A DNA stretch of 17,350 bases from JAAFIP01 sp043778205 (lineage in GTDB: Bacteria > Pseudomonadota > Gammaproteobacteria > Burkholderiales > Burkholderiaceae_C): positions 1 to 17,350 of the forward strand of contig JAYWGO010000098.1 in NCBI GenBank assembly GCA_043778205.1, read 5' to 3'. The notes under the pieces were generated by a model. That model saw only the letters and a list, made by a program, of their open reading frames with translations. It was not told the origin of the DNA and searched no databases. Shown here piece by piece: positions 14,102 to 17,350 of the stretch. The position numbers were made by a program, and so were the translations under genes. Every line of letters begins with the position of its first letter. Positions within the stretch are counted from its first letter, which is position 1.

Positions 14102-15028
14102 ATGAGTGATAAAAAATCACATATTGATAAACGACTGCCTTCTTTGAATACATTGCGTGTGTTTGAGGTGGCAGCGCGTCATTTAAGTTTTGTGCGCGCT
14201 GCGCAAGAGCTTTTTGTGACGCATGGGGCGGTAAGCAGACAGATCAAGCAACTGGAAGCCACCCTGGGTGTTGTTTTGTTTGAACGGCGAAATCGCGCAG
14301 TCTTTCTAACCTCCCAAGGTGAAGTGCTGCTCGAAGGATGCGCCAAAGCTATGGAAGCTTTAGTGCAGGTTATTCAAAAAATCCAAAGCCCTGCCGATAA
14401 CAAGCCACTCGTGCTGTCCTGCGAGTCCACTGTCGCCATTCGTTGGCTGTTACCCAGGCTGCTAAGCTACCGTGAGCGTTACCCTCAATATCCGATTCTT
14501 CTTTTGACAGCAGGCGGCAGAGTAGATTTTGCGCGCGACAAGGTGGATATTGCACTGCGCAGGAATGATTTCAGCTTCGACGCAGCGCACTATGTAGAGG
14601 CCGTTGCGCCAGAGCTGGTAGGCCCTGTGTGTACAGCTACATTGCTTGCCGATAATCCTCAATTAACCTGTAGCCAAGCGAGCCACCATCTTCGTTTACT
14701 GCACTCTAAAACCAGACCCCATGCTTGGAAACAATGGCAAGATCGCTCAGGCTTCAACATCAATGCTCAGAACTCAGAACACTACGAACACTTTTATTTG
14801 AGCTTACAAGCTGCTACAGCGGGTTTAGGCGTTGCGGTAGGTTCAGCCTATATGGTGGAAGATGACTTGAAAGACGGCCGACTACTGGCCCCCTACGGAT
14901 TCACGCCAGATGGCTCAGAATATGTACTGTTGTCGCCTAAGCCTTTTGCATCAGACCCTAGGTGCCTCGTGTTTCTAGATTGGATACGCTACGAGATGGG
15001 TAAAACTCGGCACTCGCTTAGTGTTTGA
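14102..15028 (+). CDS. LysR-family transcriptional regulator (GcvA-like)
   Basis: The 308 residues are those of a LysR-type regulator. An N-terminal winged helix-turn-helix lies at about 13-72 (LPSLNTLRVFEVAARHLSF, AAQELFVTHGAVSRQIKQLE, LGVVLFERRNRAVFLTSQG). A co-inducer domain follows (VDIALRRNDFSF, ATAGLGVAVGSAYMVEDDL). The LPSLNTLRVFEVAARHLSF opening and the VDIALR segment are typical of the GcvA/AmpR-like branch. It reads away from the dioxygenase-exporter-phosphatase operon, so that operon is the likely target, with an amino acid or its hydroxylated product as possible effector (inference). There is no clear Shine-Dalgarno before ATG 14102. Its stop is 43 bases before gspF, so gspF may be partly read from this gene. 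Confidence 0.92.
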   Translation: MSDKKSHIDKRLPSLNTLRVFEVAARHLSFVRAAQELFVTHGAVSRQIKQLEATLGVVLFERRNRAVFLTSQGEVLLEGCAKAMEALVQVIQKIQSPADNKPLVLSCESTVAIRWLLPRLLSYRERYPQYPILLLTAGGRVDFARDKVDIALRRNDFSFDAAHYVEAVAPELVGPVCTATLLADNPQLTCSQASHHLRLLHSKTRPHAWKQWQDRSGFNINAQNSEHYEHFYLSLQAATAGLGVAVGSAYMVEDDLKDGRLLAPYGFTPDGSEYVLLSPKPFASDPRCLVFLDWIRYEMGKTRHSLSV

Positions 15029-15040
15029 AAAACGATATCA

Positions 15041-15058
15041 TAGTATTCGAAAATACTA
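15041..15058 (+). promoter_or_regulatory. Small hairpin between LysR gene and gspF
   Basis: tagtatt-cgaa-aatacta is a perfect 7-bp stem with a four-base loop, and gtttg (15023-15027) / caaac (15060-15064) can pair outside it. There is no T-run, so it is a weak candidate for a terminator. It could equally be an operator or contain the -10 region of a gspF promoter. Only the inverted repeat is certain. Confidence 0.35.
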
Positions 15059-15071
15059 ACAAACTTGATCC

Positions 15072-16298
15072 ATGCCCGCCTACCAATTTGAAGCCCTCGA
15101 TGCCCAAGGCACAACCCGCAAAGGGGTGATGGACGCAGACAGTGTGAAGTCTGCGCGCAGCCAGCTGCGGGCGCAGGCATTGGTGCCTATCGCGGTGGAG
15201 GTAGTGGCATCGGGTACCAGCGAAGGCGGCGGCGGCCTGAACATCACCTTGTTTGGTGGGCGCGTGTTTAACGCCACCACCTTGGCAGTGTGGACGCGGC
15301 AAGTGGCTGGCTTGGTGTCTGCTGGCTTGCCGTTAGAGCGGGCGCTTACGGCTTTAGCGGACGAAGCCGAGGACGACAAGCAACGCAACGTGGTGGCGGC
15401 CTTGCGCGCCGAGGTCAATGCGGGTTCCAGTTTTGCCAAAGCACTTGCCCTGTACCCCAAAGAGTTTGACGACATTTACTGCGCCGTGATCGGTGCCGGG
15501 GAAACCTCGGGCAACCTGGGTTTGGTGCTGGAAAAGCTGGCCGACGATTTGGAAGAGCGCCAGCAGCTGCGCGGCAAACTGATGGGCGCAGCGCTGTACC
15601 CGGCCATAGTTACGCTGGTGGCGATTGTGATTGTGCTGTTTTTGGTAGGCTATGTGGTGCCGCAGGTGGCCAATGTGTTTGCGGGCAGCAAGCGGGCGCT
15701 GCCTATTTTGACCCAAATCATGATGGGCATCAGCGCCTTTGTGCGCGGCTATGGCTGGTGGGTGCTGCTGGGTTTAATTTGCCTGGGTTGTGCCGGTGTC
15801 TACATTCGCCGCATACCTGAGTTTCGCATCAAGATCGACGCCGCATTTTTGAACATCCCAATCATTGGCCGCTTGGCACGGGGCTACAACGCTGCGCGTT
15901 TTGCCTCCACACTGGCCATGTTGGCCGGCGCGGGCGTGCCTATCTTGAAGGCCTTGCAGGCGGCGGCTGAAACGCTGAACAACCGCTCCTTGCGCGCCGA
16001 CGCACAAGACGCGCTGGTGCTGGTGCGCGAAGGCGCGCCACTGGCCAACGCGCTGGCGCAAAAAAAGCGCTTTCCCGGTTTGCTGGCCATGTTTGCCCGC
16101 TTGGGCGAGCAAACCGGTACGCTGCCCGTTATGCTGCAGCGCGCTGCCACCCAGCTTAGCACCGAGGTGCAACGCCGTGCCATGGCCCTGGCCACCATCT
16201 TAGAGCCCTTGCTGATTGTGGCCATGGGCGTGGTGGTAATGCTGATCGTGCTGGCTGTGCTGATGCCGATCATTGAACTGAACCAACTCGTCAAATAA
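15072..16298 (+). CDS. gspF: T2SS inner-membrane platform protein GspF
   Basis: GspF is the polytopic platform protein that couples GspE to pseudopilin extraction and assembly. The 408 residues match the family length. The N-terminus MPAYQFEALDAQGTTRKGVMDADS is the standard GspF opening, followed by two T2SSF repeats. The first includes WTRQVAGLVSAGLPLERALTAL and IGAGETSGNLGLVLEKLADDLEER; the second includes ARFASTLAMLAGAGVPILKAL and ARLGEQTGTLPVMLQRAATQL. Membrane helices lie at about 175-197, 226-245 and 375-401. It would normally follow gspE but here stands behind the LysR gene, with no obvious ribosome-binding site before ATG 15072. Its transcription must come from the cassette side or a local promoter. 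One base separates it from the nucleotidase gene. Confidence 0.95.
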   Translation: MPAYQFEALDAQGTTRKGVMDADSVKSARSQLRAQALVPIAVEVVASGTSEGGGGLNITLFGGRVFNATTLAVWTRQVAGLVSAGLPLERALTALADEAEDDKQRNVVAALRAEVNAGSSFAKALALYPKEFDDIYCAVIGAGETSGNLGLVLEKLADDLEERQQLRGKLMGAALYPAIVTLVAIVIVLFLVGYVVPQVANVFAGSKRALPILTQIMMGISAFVRGYGWWVLLGLICLGCAGVYIRRIPEFRIKIDAAFLNIPIIGRLARGYNAARFASTLAMLAGAGVPILKALQAAAETLNNRSLRADAQDALVLVREGAPLANALAQKKRFPGLLAMFARLGEQTGTLPVMLQRAATQLSTEVQRRAMALATILEPLLIVAMGVVVMLIVLAVLMPIIELNQLVK

Positions 16299-16299
16299 C

Positions 16300-17196
16300 A
16301 TGGCTGCTACCCTGCAAGGCAAACTCGTCGTCGCTATTTCGTCGCGCGCATTGTTTGATTTTGAGGAAGAAAACCATGTCTTTGAGCAAGGCGACGATAA
16401 GGCCTATATGCGCTTGCAGCTGGACCGGGTGGAAAGCCCCGCCAAGCCGGGAGTGGCTTTTTCGTTAGTAAAGAAACTGCTAGCTTTTAACCAGCCCGAT
16501 GCCCAAAAAGTAGAGGTTGTCATCCTCTCCCGCAACGACCCCGTCAGCGGCCTGCGGGTGATGCGCAGCGCCGAGCATTACAAGCTGCCCATTGTGCGCT
16601 GCACCTTCACCCGTGGCGAGTCACCCTGGCGTTACCTGCGGCCCTTGCGTGCCAACCTGTTTTTGTCTGCCAAGTCAGAAGACGTGCGCGCCGCACTGGC
16701 CAATGGCTTCGCCGCCGCCACCGTAGCCACCCGCTCTGTGCGCGCAGGCGACCACTACCCCCATGAAGTACGCATTGCTTTTGACGGCGACGCGGTGCTG
16801 TTTAGCGACGAGGCCGAGCGCGTGTACCAAAAGTCTGGCCTGCCAGCCTTTCAAAAACACGAAACAAAAAAAGTAGCCCAGCCATTGCCGCCTGGCCCCT
16901 TCAAACCCTTGTTAGAGGCGTTGCACCTGCTGCAAAGCGAGAGCAACCCGCACATTCGCATTCGCACCGCCTTGGTCACCGCCCGCAGCGCCCCTGCGCA
17001 TGAGCGCGCTATTCGCACCTTGATGGACTGGAACATCGAGGTCGATCAGGCCATGTTTTTAGGTGGTCTGGACAAAGGTGAGTTTTTGCGTGAATTTGCG
17101 CCTGATTTTTTCTTTGACGACCAAACAGGGCACGTGGAGTCAGCGGCGAACCATGTACCTGCTGGGCATGTGGAGAGCGGCATTAGCAACAGTTAG
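16300..17196 (+). CDS. Cytosolic 5'-nucleotidase (cN-I-like family)
   Basis: The 298 residues match the bacterial 5'-nucleotidase family related to cytosolic 5'-nucleotidase I, which removes the 5'-phosphate from nucleoside monophosphates with a HAD-like fold. Seen motifs are ISSRALFDFEEEN (D20 region), VVILSRNDPVSGLRVMRS (S77, N79, D80), RIAFDGDAVLFSDEAE (D162, D164, D170) and the late FFFDDQTGHVE (D273, D274). The C-terminus carries two GHVES words with a short spacer, perhaps a small duplication. ATG 16300 is one base after the gspF stop, so the gene is probably translated from the gspF message. A link to secretion is not expected from the family; co-location may be chance or clade-specific synteny. 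Confidence 0.85.
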   Translation: MAATLQGKLVVAISSRALFDFEEENHVFEQGDDKAYMRLQLDRVESPAKPGVAFSLVKKLLAFNQPDAQKVEVVILSRNDPVSGLRVMRSAEHYKLPIVRCTFTRGESPWRYLRPLRANLFLSAKSEDVRAALANGFAAATVATRSVRAGDHYPHEVRIAFDGDAVLFSDEAERVYQKSGLPAFQKHETKKVAQPLPPGPFKPLLEALHLLQSESNPHIRIRTALVTARSAPAHERAIRTLMDWNIEVDQAMFLGGLDKGEFLREFAPDFFFDDQTGHVESAANHVPAGHVESGISNS

Positions 17197-17271
17197 ATGG
17201 CGCTGGGGTGCTTGGTTTGTATTTCTGAGGTGCTTTAACAGCCCGTGGCAATGCTTTTGTAGGTCTATTTA

Positions 17272-17350
17272 CCTTGGTCGGGCGACGGGACATGTTATTT
17301 GCAAACTTCCGCGAATCACGCGCAGGCCACCTGAGTATTTGCCCGTTTGG
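17272..17350. repeat. Right copy of the MITE-like repeat (left terminus, cut by window end)
   Basis: 17272-17291 (ccttggtcgggcgacgggac) is the exact reverse complement of 146-165 and looks like the left terminal repeat of the element. The bases 17316-17350 repeat 23-58 directly. The copy therefore has the same orientation as the left one and continues beyond the window. The 75 bases between the nucleotidase stop and this terminus hold no gene and no clear terminator. Confidence 0.6.

Noticed and set aside
16049..16061. A AAA AAG slippery heptamer in gspF, as used for programmed -1 frameshifting in dnaX
   Set aside because: The -1 frame only gives a short truncated product, and no reason for such a GspF form or clear stimulatory stem was seen. 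A7 runs also occur in gspD and the nucleotidase gene.

Overview
The window looks like the chromosome of a betaproteobacterium of the order Burkholderiales, probably Comamonadaceae. The basis is the protein style of the cobalamin and type II secretion (T2SS) genes, the high G+C of the core genes, the short PDZ-less GspC, and the gspGHIJKLMN-gspD-gspE gene order. Genus cannot be fixed from the sequence alone.

Layout. (1) Positions 1-165 hold most of a short repeat whose 20-base right end (146-165) recurs in inverted orientation at 17272-17291. The inner part is repeated directly at 17316-17350, so two copies of a MITE-like element of about 186 bp bracket the window. (2) 268-1739 carries the end of cobalamin synthesis: cobS and an alpha-ribazole phosphatase (cobC type). 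(3) 1585-2313 (minus) is gspC, overlapping the end of cobC tail-to-tail. (4) 2328-11829 (plus) is a tightly packed T2SS operon, gspG-H-I-J-K-L-M-N-D-E, with 1-23 base overlaps or small gaps. It supplies the pseudopilins (G, H, I, J, K), the inner-membrane platform (L, M, N), the outer-membrane secretin (D) and the assembly ATPase (E). (5) 11877-15028 is a cassette unrelated to secretion and visibly lower in G+C. On the minus strand it has an amino-acid-type 2-oxoglutarate/Fe(II) dioxygenase, a LysE/RhtB exporter and a ThrH-like HAD phosphatase; a LysR regulator diverges from them. (6) 15072-16298 is gspF, the T2SS platform protein, cut off from gspE by the cassette and followed after one base by a cytosolic 5'-nucleotidase. 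(7) 17197-17350 is a short intergenic stretch running into the second repeat copy.

How the parts fit. The T2SS set is nearly complete (C, D, E, F, G, H, I, J, K, L, M, N). No prepilin peptidase gene lies here, so the pseudopilins presumably rely on one encoded elsewhere. The most unusual content is the amino-acid hydroxylation/export/phosphatase cassette between gspE and gspF, which looks like an acquired, self-regulated module. Three structural oddities lie inside the gsp operon or at the edges: a G9 tract in gspM where one added G would fuse gspM to gspN, a perfect 35-base palindrome over the gspJ prepilin cleavage site, and the flanking terminal-inverted-repeat element. No rRNA, tRNA, CRISPR array or recognisable transposase was seen.
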